This document shows, in pieces, positions 16,965 through 26,382 of a DNA stretch of 64,000 nt (position 1 is its first letter; every line of letters starts with the position of its first letter). Location of the stretch: assembly GCF_031312595.1 (NCBI RefSeq), contig NZ_CP133592.1, forward strand, positions 1-64,000, given 5' to 3'. Position numbers and translations under genes: made by a program. The DNA comes from Methanolobus sediminis. Its GTDB lineage: Archaea; Halobacteriota; Methanosarcinia; Methanosarcinales; Methanosarcinaceae. The notes under the pieces were generated by a model. It was not told where the DNA came from. It saw nothing but the letters and a program-made list of their open reading frames with translations, and did not search any database.

Positions 16965-19082
16965 TTACTTTTCCTGATGGATAACTATTGAACCGCCACC
17001 AATTGCAGTTGTTGGGTCTGCATCTTCCAGAGCTTCAATCTGATTGTCATAGATGACAGCAGTTTCATTCCATATCTTCATCCTAAAGAGATCCACATCA
17101 GTGCTTGGTGTAAGGTCTGCATCGATAGCACTAAGCATGAAAGTGTATTCTCCTTCTCCATTGATAGTTCCAATACCTTTGTATTTTGCTTTGGAACCTG
17201 CAATAACAAGCCATTCATAGCTTGTTGACTTGAAGGTAAGATCTGCAACCTGGAACTGGAATTCCGTATTACCGGTTGGTACAATAGCTCCTTTCTTATA
17301 TTTGGATACAAAACCAAAGGTTGCTTTGCCAGTAAGAGTTGGATCTGTTATATACGCATCCAATGGTGAGTAAATCCAGCCACCACCAGTTACAAATCCT
17401 GCATCAGCATCATAGACAACAACATATTGTTCAGAAGTTTTTGTATCAGAACCATCGTCATCATCTATTACTGTTACAGTAATTCTGTATACCCCAGCAT
17501 CCAGATACGAGTGAGTTGGCTGGTCAGCACTGACTGATGAAACACTAAGTTCCATGGCATCAACACTACTGTCACCCCAATCTATGGATACTGTATGTGT
17601 ATCTAAAGTTCCCACGTCAATAAAATCTGAACTAATTGTTATAGGTTCGTTTACTGCTATAGGATCAATTGGTGAAGACAATGAGATAATTTCAGGTGCA
17701 ATGTTGTTCACAGTTACTACAGAAGATTCAGTACCAACACCACCATCGTCATCTGTGACAGTTACTGTAACAGTATAATCATCAGATGATGTACCACTTG
17801 GATCATCATCTAAATATTGATGGTTTTTGCTGAATACAGTAGTTCCTGCTGGATAACTAACAATTTCATGTTCTCCATCTCCCCACTCGATTGTAACATC
17901 AAATGTGTCGTTTATTCCAGGATCACTGATCACACCATTTATTGTTGCTGTTCCATTTTCATCGATTACATCTCCTGATATTGTTCCAGTTGGTGCTACA
18001 TTCTGAACCGTGATATCAATAGTGTCGCTATCTGTTAGTTCGCCATCACTAACTTCCAGTGTAATCATGCCTATCCAATCATCATACCATGTGTTGGTAA
18101 TTGTCGTAGTATTTGACCAACCAGTATCCCATGTTCCATCGCTATTAAAGTCCCATCTATATTCAAGTTCATCATCATCAACATCAGATGATGCTGAAGC
18201 ATCAAACGTTACAGGTGAACCTTCAACAGCAGAGGAAAAATCAATTTGCGAGATACTAGCTACCGGATTTTGATTTATAATGGCTTCCTCAGTGATTATC
18301 AATGTCACAGAGTCAGCCTCAGACCATACATCATAACATGACATTACATAATCCTGTGCACTGAAGTAAATAGTGTGAATCCCAACTGAAAGATCAGATG
18401 AGCTGAAATTAAGTGAATTACTCAAATGACCATCTATACTGGAAGTCCAATTATAAGCCACGACAGGGGTATCCGGGTCAATAGCAGTCCCATTGAAAAA
18501 TACTGTTTCACCTTTGACAGCGGGGCTTGGAGATATTGATGTAATGTTGCACACTGGAGGGAAGCTAACACAGAAATAATCATGTCTCACTAAAAAATCC
18601 CTACTTACTTCTGCATATTCACAACCAGATTCAGACTTCACAGAAACGACAACTCTGTATAGAGCAATGTCTACTACATTTGTCATGTCAAATTCAATAA
18701 ATATGCTGTCAACGTCCACGTATGAATCGCTTGTAGGCGTCACACTCTCTGGGATTTTGATTTTGACATCCTCAGGATCACCATTCACAAGCTCAGGGTC
18801 ATCCCAGACAGGCATCACATACACAGAATATGTGTAATAGAAAGGCTTATTTATTTCTGATGTTGGTATGTCAGTTATTAAAAAACTTGTAACAAAAGGT
18901 TCTGTAATAGGCGCACGCACAGGTTCCAGTGCAGACAATTGTATAGATTCCGGCACAGGTACCGTGCCATCTTCATTCGTAAAATCAACATTTAATGCCG
19001 AAGCTGTCCCTACAGTAACAAGCAACATGACCACAAAGGCCAATACACAGGTAAAAATCATGTTTGTTTTCTTTCTCATCAT
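16965..19082 (-). CDS. Secreted PKD-domain surface protein 1
   Basis: 705 residues. Signal peptide at 1-29 ending TVGTASA. Several PKD/Ig-like beta domains follow, seen as YRWDFNSDGTWDTGWS, VTVTVTDDDGGVGTESSVV and SIDWGDSS. The last ~145 residues (GFVTGGGWIYSPLDAY to GGGSIVIHQEK) form a conserved module also present in the proteins at 19484 and 24069; I recall it as the post-COAP-1 type, but am not sure. No C-terminal anchor or sorting motif is seen. Likely a surface or secreted adhesin. Its C-terminal module has an insertion (DLTPSTDVDL) absent from the other two. Confidence 0.85.
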   Translation of the reverse strand: MMRKKTNMIFTCVLAFVVMLLVTVGTASALNVDFTNEDGTVPVPESIQLSALEPVRAPITEPFVTSFLITDIPTSEINKPFYYTYSVYVMPVWDDPELVNGDPEDVKIKIPESVTPTSDSYVDVDSIFIEFDMTNVVDIALYRVVVSVKSESGCEYAEVSRDFLVRHDYFCVSFPPVCNITSISPSPAVKGETVFFNGTAIDPDTPVVAYNWTSSIDGHLSNSLNFSSSDLSVGIHTIYFSAQDYVMSCYDVWSEADSVTLIITEEAIINQNPVASISQIDFSSAVEGSPVTFDASASSDVDDDELEYRWDFNSDGTWDTGWSNTTTITNTWYDDWIGMITLEVSDGELTDSDTIDITVQNVAPTGTISGDVIDENGTATINGVISDPGINDTFDVTIEWGDGEHEIVSYPAGTTVFSKNHQYLDDDPSGTSSDDYTVTVTVTDDDGGVGTESSVVTVNNIAPEIISLSSPIDPIAVNEPITISSDFIDVGTLDTHTVSIDWGDSSVDAMELSVSSVSADQPTHSYLDAGVYRITVTVIDDDDGSDTKTSEQYVVVYDADAGFVTGGGWIYSPLDAYITDPTLTGKATFGFVSKYKKGAIVPTGNTEFQFQVADLTFKSTSYEWLVIAGSKAKYKGIGTINGEGEYTFMLSAIDADLTPSTDVDLFRMKIWNETAVIYDNQIEALEDADPTTAIGGGSIVIHQEK

Positions 19083-19375
19083 ATCACTTCAGTTTTAATT
19101 AAAGTGGTGATGATTGGTCTAGAAAAACGTGCACAAGAGCTACTAATTTTATTCATATTGATATCAGATGATCTAGTATTGTTCTGATAACAACATATAG
19201 TTCAACAGCAAGATGCCGTTTTCACTATACATACCACCACTATTTATTACCACCAAATGAAATATCTTAACTATAATGAAAAAAGTATATACGTTTTTTG
19301 AAATTGTTTTGTGCATTTTAATTATATATGCACACTCATAATTATATGGACTCCTCAGTACACCGCCCGTGAAGT

Positions 19376-19429
19376 GATCATGTAAGGGAAAGATTGGAGA
19401 TGTATGAAGAAATTTTGGTTACGTTATAA
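19376..19429 (+). pseudogene. cas1 3'-tail remnant A
   Basis: Reads DHVRERLEMYEEILVTL then stop, matching the HVRE-x-LEMW end of the decayed cas1 at 57548. Nothing cas1-like precedes it. Confidence 0.45.
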
Positions 19430-19451
19430 AATAGGATAAAAGTAAAATTAG

Positions 19452-19470
19452 GGAGAATGTTGTATTCTCC
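19452..19470 (-). terminator. Terminator hairpin of PKD gene 2
   Basis: GGAGAAT and ATTCTCC are perfect 7-bp arms around GTTGT, just past the stop at 19484. Confidence 0.55.
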
Positions 19471-19483
19471 ACATTATCTAAAA

Positions 19484-21241
19484 CTACTTTTCCTTATGGA
19501 CAACTATAGAACCGCCATCAATTGCTGTTGATGAATCTGCATCATCAAAGTCACCATTCTGATTATCATAGATGACTTCATCGGTAGCTTTATCCCATAT
19601 CTTCATCCTAAACTTATCACCGTCATCAGCATCAATAGCTGTAACCATGAAACCATAGTTACCTTCACCGTTGATAGTTCCAGTGCCCTTATATTGGGCT
19701 TTTTGTCCTGCAATGACTAGCCAGTCATAACTTGTTGACTTGAAGTTCAAATCTGCTAATTGGAACTGGAACTCAGTTGAACCAGTAGGAACAGTTGCTC
19801 CTGTCTTATATTTGGATACAAATCCAAAGCTTGCTTTACCAACTAAGTCTTCGTCACCCGTATTATCAGGAGTATATGCACCTGCTGGTGAATCAAACCA
19901 TCCACCACCAGTTACGAAGCCACCTTCTGGATTATAAACAACTACATAATCTGAAATTACTTCGTCGCTTCCACTATCCTTATCTGTAATTGTCAATTTT
20001 ATTGTGTAAACATCTGCATACTCATAATCATGTTTGCCAGTGACTGTGCCCGCACCACCAGCATCACTCTTAATGCCTTCTGATATGGAATTATCTCCCC
20101 AATCTATTACATAAGTGTGTGTATCCAGAATTCCATCATCGGTGAAAGTGGCAGATAATTCTACAGAATTACTAATATCTACAGGAGCCTCTGGTAAATA
20201 TATTGAAGATATCTCTGGAGCAACATTGTTGACTGTAATTATTAAATTAGTAGTGTTACTTCCTCCATTTCCATCATCTACAGCTAGACTAACAAGATAG
20301 TCTCCATTATCTGGGTAGACATGACTTGGATTTACATCGTATGATTTAGCTGAACCATCTCCAAAGTCCCATTCATATGTAAGAATGTCACCGTCGGGGT
20401 CAGATGAACCTGATGCAATAAATTTTACAGGTGAACCTTCATATACATCATCTGTAAGAGAGATAACAGCTAAAGGAGGGTAATTAGATGGTGGATTACT
20501 TGATGGAGGAATGAAAAGAATTGCCAATCTATTGAATACTGCTGGTACATTATAGGAGTACTGTAATCCATCTGTTCCATCTGGAGATTCGATTCCTACA
20601 GTAGCAGAGGCTCCAAAATCTGCATACTCATTGTTAACTCCATATACTGTTCCAAATTCTACTTCTTTGTATTGGAATAAAATCTCATTTGATCCTTCAT
20701 AAAGAATCGTCTCAAAAGTTATCCCCGAATCAGAACATTCGAACTTTTGATTATCATACCATTCAACAACAAATTTTCTGTTTGGAGCCGTTCCCAGAGT
20801 TTGGTAATAGATTGGACTGACTTCATTACAACTTATAAGGTTATCCCAAAATGATACAATAAATCCATCAATATCAGGTGTTTGTGTGATTGGTTCATTC
20901 TGATAGTAAAGAAGCCAATTAGATGGTGCATTGTCAACTAAGAATAACATGCCATTGTTTGAAAAACTAAATTGGCTATAATCATTTCCATAATAATTGA
21001 AGGAAAATCCAATGTCAACGGTTTTGCTGAAGACCGAGCAAGTATCTGGTATGCCTTCATTTCCAGTTTCTGAAATTTCAATCCATCCATATGTCGGTCC
21101 ATTTTCGCTGTTGCTGTCTATAAAAGTGTAACCATAAGCATCTGGACCACCGGTGATTGCTGCTACATTATTGCATAACATTGCAAGAACGATGCAACTA
21201 ATCAAAGTATTATAAATAATATATTTAAATCTGACACTCAT
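19484..21241 (-). CDS. Secreted surface protein 2 with nidogen-like N-domain and PKD
   Basis: 585 residues. Signal segment at 1-28. An N-terminal domain of about 230 residues (FNYYGNDYSQFSFSNNGML, IDGFIVSFWDNL, FQYKEVEFG) resembles the surface beta domains that describe off-white light-shell or nidogen-type modules. Two PKD domains follow (YEWDFGDGSAKSYD, VIDWGDNS), then the same C-terminal module as the neighbours (GGGWFDSPAGAY to GGGSIVVHKEK). No anchor. It is head-to-tail with PKD gene 1; the different N-domain suggests a different ligand (inference). Confidence 0.82.
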   Translation of the reverse strand: MSVRFKYIIYNTLISCIVLAMLCNNVAAITGGPDAYGYTFIDSNSENGPTYGWIEISETGNEGIPDTCSVFSKTVDIGFSFNYYGNDYSQFSFSNNGMLFLVDNAPSNWLLYYQNEPITQTPDIDGFIVSFWDNLISCNEVSPIYYQTLGTAPNRKFVVEWYDNQKFECSDSGITFETILYEGSNEILFQYKEVEFGTVYGVNNEYADFGASATVGIESPDGTDGLQYSYNVPAVFNRLAILFIPPSSNPPSNYPPLAVISLTDDVYEGSPVKFIASGSSDPDGDILTYEWDFGDGSAKSYDVNPSHVYPDNGDYLVSLAVDDGNGGSNTTNLIITVNNVAPEISSIYLPEAPVDISNSVELSATFTDDGILDTHTYVIDWGDNSISEGIKSDAGGAGTVTGKHDYEYADVYTIKLTITDKDSGSDEVISDYVVVYNPEGGFVTGGGWFDSPAGAYTPDNTGDEDLVGKASFGFVSKYKTGATVPTGSTEFQFQLADLNFKSTSYDWLVIAGQKAQYKGTGTINGEGNYGFMVTAIDADDGDKFRMKIWDKATDEVIYDNQNGDFDDADSSTAIDGGSIVVHKEK

Positions 21242-21744
21242 TTTAATCCAACCTAATAAAAATTCCGATTATTTAATAAATATCCCTGGAGTTTATAATT
21301 ATTTTTAATATGATTTCTGCAAATAAAAAATACAAAATAATATTGGCAGTTGAGCTGCACATTGTTTTAAATATTGGTTAGCTTGCTAGCAACATCTTCA
21401 AAATCGTATTTTGCCAAGAGAATTTGTATTGCGAAAAAACCTGAAAATTTGCTTATTTACACTTAAAAATCATTTAAATTTATGAAATAATAGTCCTTAA
21501 ACAAAGTTATATTTGAGATTAGCGAACTAGCAGAAAAAAATATGATATCCAGTAAGTGTTTAAATCTTTTGGATCACACATACATCAGTTTACTAGAAAT
21601 TAAATGAAATATAGGCTTAATGTATCGCTAAATAATGGAAGTTTTCTTTTATATTATGTTCTAGCCATAAAACTAAATGAAAATGTTTAAGTATTCTTCA
21701 CATTTAGACACCATTTGAACTAAATGAAATTGGGTGGTACAGAT
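21242..21744. other. Intergenic region with repeat R2
   Basis: About 500 bp of AT-rich sequence between divergent genes. It contains R2 (21532-21585) and probably both promoters. No ORF of interest. Confidence 0.35.
21532..21585 (+). repeat. Intergenic repeat R2
   Basis: An A-run, then ATATGATATCCAGTAAG, then GTTTAAATCTTTTGGATC and ACACATAC. It is shared with R1 and R3. It lies about 160 bp before the PEF-CTERM gene. Confidence 0.55.
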
Positions 21745-22551
21745 ATGCGAAAACACATAATTATTTTACTTTTTGTAGCAATATTGCTTGCATTTACAAG
21801 TATAGTGTCGGCAGCAGATATAACGGTTGGACAATGGGAGACTTATACTGTCTCAACGGATTTAACAATAAATCCTGGTGAGGTACTAGATATCCAATAC
21901 AGTGGAGAGTTAGTTATTCTACCTGGCGTCACCCTTACCAATAATGGTCTTATTGATAACGATTTCCAGATCCACAACTACGGCACTATCGCCAATTTTG
22001 CCACTATTACCAACTTCGGCACTATTACCAACTCTGGAACAATCACCAACTACGGTACGATAGACACCTTCGGCACGATAGACACCTCTGGAACTATCTC
22101 CAACTTTGGCACTATCAATCGGTATCTAGGTAGCACCATTGATGATTTCATAAGTGTACTGTTGGGGCTGTTTACAGGTAACCCAATTAATTGGGCACCT
22201 ATATCAGATGCAAATGGGCCATACACAGGAGTGGCTGGTACAGCAATCACTCTTGATGGAACTGGCTCAAGTGATTCTGATGGAACAATTGTAAGTTATG
22301 AATGGGACTTTGGCGATGGCAGTCCAAGTTTACCAGCACCAGCACCATATCTATCTCACGCGTATGCAAGCGCGGGAACATATACTGTAACTTTAACTGT
22401 GACAGACGATGACGGTGCTACTGTTGCAGATACAAGCACAGTAGAGATAGCAGCAGCAGATTATGATGGTTCTATTCCTGAATTCCCGACAATAGCACTC
22501 CCAATGGCTGCAATTATTGGATTGGCATTTATCTTCAGAAAGAGAGAATAA
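21745..22551 (+). CDS. PEF-CTERM surface protein with GTI repeats and PKD domain
   Basis: 268 residues from MRKHIII. Signal peptide ends VSAAD. Residues ~60-125 carry about ten short NxGTIxNxG repeats (GTITNSGTITNYGTIDTFG), which fold as a small beta-solenoid in related proteins. One PKD domain follows (YEWDFGDGSPSLP, VTLTVTDDDGA). The tail PEFPTIALPMAAIIGLAFIF-RKRE is a PEF-CTERM signal, processed by an archaeosortase in Methanosarcinales. The in-frame start at 21724 would only lengthen the n-region. A repeat (R2) sits upstream. Confidence 0.85.
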   Translation: MRKHIIILLFVAILLAFTSIVSAADITVGQWETYTVSTDLTINPGEVLDIQYSGELVILPGVTLTNNGLIDNDFQIHNYGTIANFATITNFGTITNSGTITNYGTIDTFGTIDTSGTISNFGTINRYLGSTIDDFISVLLGLFTGNPINWAPISDANGPYTGVAGTAITLDGTGSSDSDGTIVSYEWDFGDGSPSLPAPAPYLSHAYASAGTYTVTLTVTDDDGATVADTSTVEIAAADYDGSIPEFPTIALPMAAIIGLAFIFRKRE

Positions 22552-22578
22552 ACTTAATTCTCTCATCTACTCTTTTTT

Positions 22579-22603
22579 CCTAAACACCCTAAGAACGGAA
22601 TAC
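22579..22603 (+). repeat. Left direct repeat of methyltransferase cassette
   Basis: CCTAAACACCCTAAGAACGG then AATAC. The copy at 23171-23195 differs at 2 of 25 positions. Confidence 0.65.
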
Positions 22604-22641
22604 AGATACAAGAAACGCCAATAAAAGGAAGTTTTGATATT

Positions 22642-23175
22642 ATGAAATATAAATTGATTCTTGCAGATCCACCGTGGTCATATAAAGATAAATCAGGCAG
22701 GGATTATAAGCACGGTGCGGCTGAAAAATACGACACAATGAGCTTAGAGGATATCTGCAATATGCCTATTCAAGATATCGCAGATAAAGACTGTGCGCTT
22801 TTTATGTGGGCTACGACTCCATTATTACCGGAAGCTTTCAAGGTTCTGGAAGCATGGGGATTCAAGTATAAGACTACTATCTATTGGCGCAAGATCATGT
22901 CTTTAGGTATGGGTTATTGGTTCCGTGGTCAGGTTGAAGTATGCTTAGTTGCTATCAAAGGCAATGTGAAAGCATTCAGATCACAGAGGCCAAACTTCAT
23001 TGAAACAAAAGCCAGGAAGCATTCACAAAAACCAGATCAGTTATATGGCTTGATAGAAGAGTTGGAGATATCCCCCAAAATAGAACTGTTTGCAAGAGAA
23101 AGGCGTGAAGGTTGGGATGCGTGGGGAAATGAATTACCGAAAACAACTCAAACGCTTTTGGAGGTTGCTACCTAA
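22642..23175 (+). CDS. MT-A70-family DNA N6-adenine methyltransferase
   Basis: 177 residues. DPPWSYKDKSGRDY is the catalytic DPPW motif of MT-A70 enzymes, followed by FMWATTPLLPEA, GFKYKTTIYWRK, RKHSQKPDQLYGLIEEL and ELFARERREGWDAWGNEL. It transfers methyl from SAM to adenine N6; substrate here is probably DNA. Short phage/plasmid-type form without an extra domain and with no restriction endonuclease next to it. It is bounded by two 25-bp direct repeats, the right one overlapping its stop codon, so it looks like an inserted cassette. Confidence 0.9.
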   Translation: MKYKLILADPPWSYKDKSGRDYKHGAAEKYDTMSLEDICNMPIQDIADKDCALFMWATTPLLPEAFKVLEAWGFKYKTTIYWRKIMSLGMGYWFRGQVEVCLVAIKGNVKAFRSQRPNFIETKARKHSQKPDQLYGLIEELEISPKIELFARERREGWDAWGNELPKTTQTLLEVAT

Positions 23176-23195
23176 ACACCCTAATAATGGAATAC
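23171..23195 (+). repeat. Right direct repeat of methyltransferase cassette
   Basis: CCTAAACACCCTAATAATGG then AATAC; it overlaps the methyltransferase stop (TAA at 23173-23175). 23/25 match to 22579-22603. Confidence 0.65.
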
Positions 23196-23830
23196 TATAA
23201 TCAGAGGCACAGTTTCTTAATGAAGGAAGAAAAATGCACAGTAAATGATATTTGTCATTTGAAGCTTGTATAACCAGGAACCAGACCAACAGCAAGCATC
23301 ATTGAAATATATAATAAGATGAGAGCTAGAAGTTTAACTGTGTTTTTAAGATAAATATGTAACAAATAGTTGCAATATCCAAATAACATATTAATCTTTT
23401 TTATTTGTTTTGTGTTTATATTAAATGGTAGTATTTATGTTCTGCCTAAACTGCAGAGTAAAGGATGTAATGTTAAAATCTAAATCCCCACGCGTCCACC
23501 TATCAAAACCGCAGCACTGAGCATCAGAATGTATATGAAACCCACTAACAATATTTTAGCACTGTTTGAAATTGCATCGTTATTCATTTGTGACCTAGAG
23601 CACAATTGAGTATTTAACACTTATTAAATAAGTTCATACTTATTACAAAGATAATATATACTCGTGATTTATATGATTTGGACTTGTTTGGTGAGGAACT
23701 TCTATGAGTAACACTTTTGCAACTTCCAACGACATACTAGAAAAACGCCATTTTCCTTTTATACCATCTCGGTTTTTGTGTTAGCAGTAAAAGGTGCGGA
23801 AAAAATTTTCCTAGTAACTAGAGAAAAAGG

Positions 23831-23890
23831 AAATAAAAAATGCCTAATATCCATAAGAGTTTAAGTATTTTGGGTCATACATACTTTAAG
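23831..23890 (+). repeat. Intergenic repeat R3
   Basis: AAAAAATGCCTAATATCCAT, then AAGAGTTTAAGTATTTTGGG, then TCATACATACTT. Its first half matches R4, its second half R1 and R2. No intact gene follows it in this orientation. Confidence 0.55.
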
Positions 23891-23907
23891 ATGATTTGTA
23901 TATTAAA

Positions 23908-24005
23908 TGAAGAAGAATGCTGAAGCTGATAAGCCATTTACTCTTAATTCTCATTTTAGAGAAAGGTTGGAGGGCTATCCCTTTAAAAAGATACCTTATA
24001 ATTAA
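23908..24005 (+). pseudogene. cas1 3'-tail remnant B
   Basis: Reads MKKNAEADKPFTLNSHFRER then LEGYP and a stop 9 codons later. The end of the cas1 pseudogene at 57548 reads MKKNAEADTPFILNAHVREW. Upstream sequence does not continue as Cas1. Confidence 0.55.
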
Positions 24006-24068
24006 ATCATGAAACATAATCAAAAAAGAGAAATGATGGAGAACATGATATTTTCCACATTTAATTAA

Positions 24069-25829
24069 TTACTTTTCCTTATGGATAATTATTGAACCGC
24101 CACCAATTGCAGCTGTCGCATCTGCATTATCAGAGTCACCGTTCTGATTGTCATAGATGATTTCATCGGTAGCTTCATTCCATATTTTCATCCTGAATTT
24201 GTCACCGTCGTCGTCAATGGCACTTAGCATGAAGGTATACTCGCCTTCTCCATTGATGGTTCCAGTACCCTTATACATAGCCTTAGAACCTGCAATAACA
24301 AGCCATTCATAGCTTGTTGACTTGAAGGTAAGATCTGCAACCTGGAACTGGAATTCCGTATTACCTGTTGGTACAGTTGCTCCATTTTTATATTTAGACA
24401 CAAAACCAAATGTTGCTTTGCCAGTAAGAGTTGGATCTGTTATATACGCATCCAATGGTGAGTAAATCCAGCCACCACCTGTTACAAATCCTGCATTAGT
24501 GTCATAGATTACAACATATTGTTCAGATGTCATTGTAGCAGAATCACCGTCATCATCTGTTACTGTTAAGGTTATTTTGTATACTCCAGCATCTGTATAC
24601 GAGTGAGATGTCTGATCAGCACTTATAGATAAAACACTACTAAGTTCTCTGGTATCAACGGAATTATCACCCCAATCTATAGTTATATAATGCGTATCTA
24701 AAGTTCCCACATCAGTAAAGTCTGAACTTATTGCCACAGGTTCATTTACTGCAATGGGGTCAACTGGAGAAGATAAGGATACTATTTCAGGTTCTACATT
24801 TTTCACCGTTACTACGGAAGAAGCAGTGCCAACACCTCCATCATCGTCAAAGACTGTCACAACAACGGTATAGTCATCAAATGATGTGCCACTTGGATCA
24901 TCATCTAAGTATTGGTGAGATTTGCTGAATTCAGTTGTTCCAGCCGGATAGCTGACTGTTTCACTGATGTCATCTCCCCAAATGAATGTAAGTTCAAAGG
25001 AATCGTTTATTCCAGAATCAGTAATTGCTCCATTTATTGTTGCGTTTTCATTTTCATTAATTTCGTCGTCTGATATTGTCACAGTTGGTGCAACGTTGTT
25101 GACTGTTACCTCTAGAATATCAGTTCCAACTCTTCCGTCACCATCAGTTATTGTCAGAGTAACAGTATAATAACCATTATCAGCATATGTATGGGTTGAT
25201 TCAAGGGTTCCTGATTCAGTTGCCCCGTCTCCAAAATCCCATTCTATGGTGTGGGTATCTTCACTTCCTGCAGCGGTGTAAGTACCTGAAAACGAAACAG
25301 TGTCACCTTCATTGACAATTTGATCAGCACCTGAATCGACAACAGGATCTATATTGCCAGGAGTAACAAACATATCGAAGGACTCTGCAGCCACAATTCC
25401 TAAAGGAAACAAATCATTTTCGAGACCAATCATGACACGATAGACAGTGTTGGTTGATGCACTTTCTTTGGCATGAATAGTTATGCTGTTTACATCTGTA
25501 TAAGGATCAGATGTGGGGATTAGACTAACAGGAGTTGTAACTATAATATCACTTGGATCACCATCACCAGATCTTATTTGAACATTGTAGAAGTATTTAT
25601 ATTCCGTACCCATCAAATTGTAAGAAGGATCCTGCTGTATATCATATAGTAATACTGTAATTGGTTCTTCATTACCTTGTTGCAAATAAATTGGAGTCTG
25701 CCAGTTCAGCCTAATGTCATCTTCGTTGAAAAGTATCATCATTTCTGCCGAAGCTGGCCCTACAGTAACAAGCAACATAATCATTATAGCCAATGTGCAG
25801 ATTGAAATTATGTTTGTTTTCTTTTTCAT
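24069..25829 (-). CDS. Secreted PKD-domain surface protein 3
   Basis: 586 residues, paralogue of the protein at 16965 (near-identical signal peptide region, middle PKD units and C-module). Signal ends VGPASA. PKD units include IEWDFGDGATESG, FIWGDDISET and TIDWGDNS. C-terminal module runs from GFVTGGGWIYSPLDAY to GGGSIIIHKEK. It lacks the ~120-residue N-terminal portion and one PKD unit of protein 1. No anchor. The 5' regions of genes 1 and 3 also match (ACTGAAGTGATA just before the start). Confidence 0.85.
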   Translation of the reverse strand: MKKKTNIISICTLAIMIMLLVTVGPASAEMMILFNEDDIRLNWQTPIYLQQGNEEPITVLLYDIQQDPSYNLMGTEYKYFYNVQIRSGDGDPSDIIVTTPVSLIPTSDPYTDVNSITIHAKESASTNTVYRVMIGLENDLFPLGIVAAESFDMFVTPGNIDPVVDSGADQIVNEGDTVSFSGTYTAAGSEDTHTIEWDFGDGATESGTLESTHTYADNGYYTVTLTITDGDGRVGTDILEVTVNNVAPTVTISDDEINENENATINGAITDSGINDSFELTFIWGDDISETVSYPAGTTEFSKSHQYLDDDPSGTSFDDYTVVVTVFDDDGGVGTASSVVTVKNVEPEIVSLSSPVDPIAVNEPVAISSDFTDVGTLDTHYITIDWGDNSVDTRELSSVLSISADQTSHSYTDAGVYKITLTVTDDDGDSATMTSEQYVVIYDTNAGFVTGGGWIYSPLDAYITDPTLTGKATFGFVSKYKNGATVPTGNTEFQFQVADLTFKSTSYEWLVIAGSKAMYKGTGTINGEGEYTFMLSAIDDDGDKFRMKIWNEATDEIIYDNQNGDSDNADATAAIGGGSIIIHKEK

Positions 25830-26250
25830 CGTATCACTTCAGTATATTTTAATTAATAAAGTGGTTACTGGCTGAGATATAGTTAATCTGCATTACTACT
25901 AGGCAGTATGAATATAATTTAGATGATAAATTGTAAACTCAAGCAAGCTACTATTTTATGCTACTATTACCACTATTTGCTACCACAATCCAAATAACCA
26001 ATTATAAGTGAAACAAAAAAGTATATATCTTTTTCGAAATTTTCTTAAAACTGATTTAATACATGTGTTTTAAAAATATTATATGGTTATTCAGCAGGCC
26101 ATCTAATTGTAAATGAAAAGGGGGTGTAAAATGGACTTGATTTTTCCCTTGAACTCATATTGATATTGTGGCAGGTATATTAAAATAATTTGATTAATCA
26201 AGCATATTTGATGCAATCTCTATTAATGAAGTTGATGGAGCTTTAATAAG

Positions 26251-26295
26251 AATGATAAAAAATACCTAACATCCACAAAGGTTTGTTTTTTTGTA
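26251..26295 (+). repeat. Intergenic repeat R4 (partial)
   Basis: AAAAAATACCTAACATCCAC then AAAGGTTTG. It matches the first half of R3 but diverges after that. Confidence 0.4.
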
Positions 26296-26353
26296 TAACT
26301 GTGCAGCTTTAAACAAAATAAAAAAGAATATATAACATTAATAATACTACATT

Positions 26354-26372
26354 CTCTACAGACATAGTAGAG
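26354..26372 (+). promoter_or_regulatory. Inverted repeat before the Rrf2 gene
   Basis: CTCTAC and GTAGAG are perfect arms around AGACATA, ending 11 nt before the ATG. Its place fits an autoregulatory operator or a leader hairpin. Confidence 0.5.
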
Positions 26373-26382
26373 ATTGTTATTG

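Larger units (their letters stand above)
19083..19483. other. Intergenic region between PKD genes
   Basis: About 400 bp. It holds the leftward promoter region of PKD gene 1, with a TACCACCACTATTTATTACCACC tract (as two TACCACC blocks) resembling the one upstream of PKD gene 3, then a cas1-tail remnant (19376-19429) and the terminator of PKD gene 2. Confidence 0.4.
23196..24068. other. Long intergenic stretch with repeat R3 and a cas1 tail
   Basis: About 870 bp with no intact gene. It contains R3 (23831-23890), the cas1-tail remnant B (23908-24005) and the terminator-like GGAGAA/TTTTCC hairpin of PKD gene 3 near 24037-24055. The rest is AT-rich with no family resemblance. Confidence 0.4.
25830..26382. 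other. Intergenic region with repeat R4 and Rrf2 operator
   Basis: About 550 bp between divergent genes, AT-rich. It holds the PKD gene 3 promoter region (TACCACTATTTGCTACCAC tract), R4 (26251-26295) and an inverted repeat before the Rrf2 gene. No ORF. Confidence 0.35.

Noticed and set aside
19356..19371. GTACACCGCCCGT resembles the 3' region of 16S rRNA
   Set aside because: Only about 13 bases match, two bases are missing from the rRNA motif, and no flanking rRNA sequence is present.
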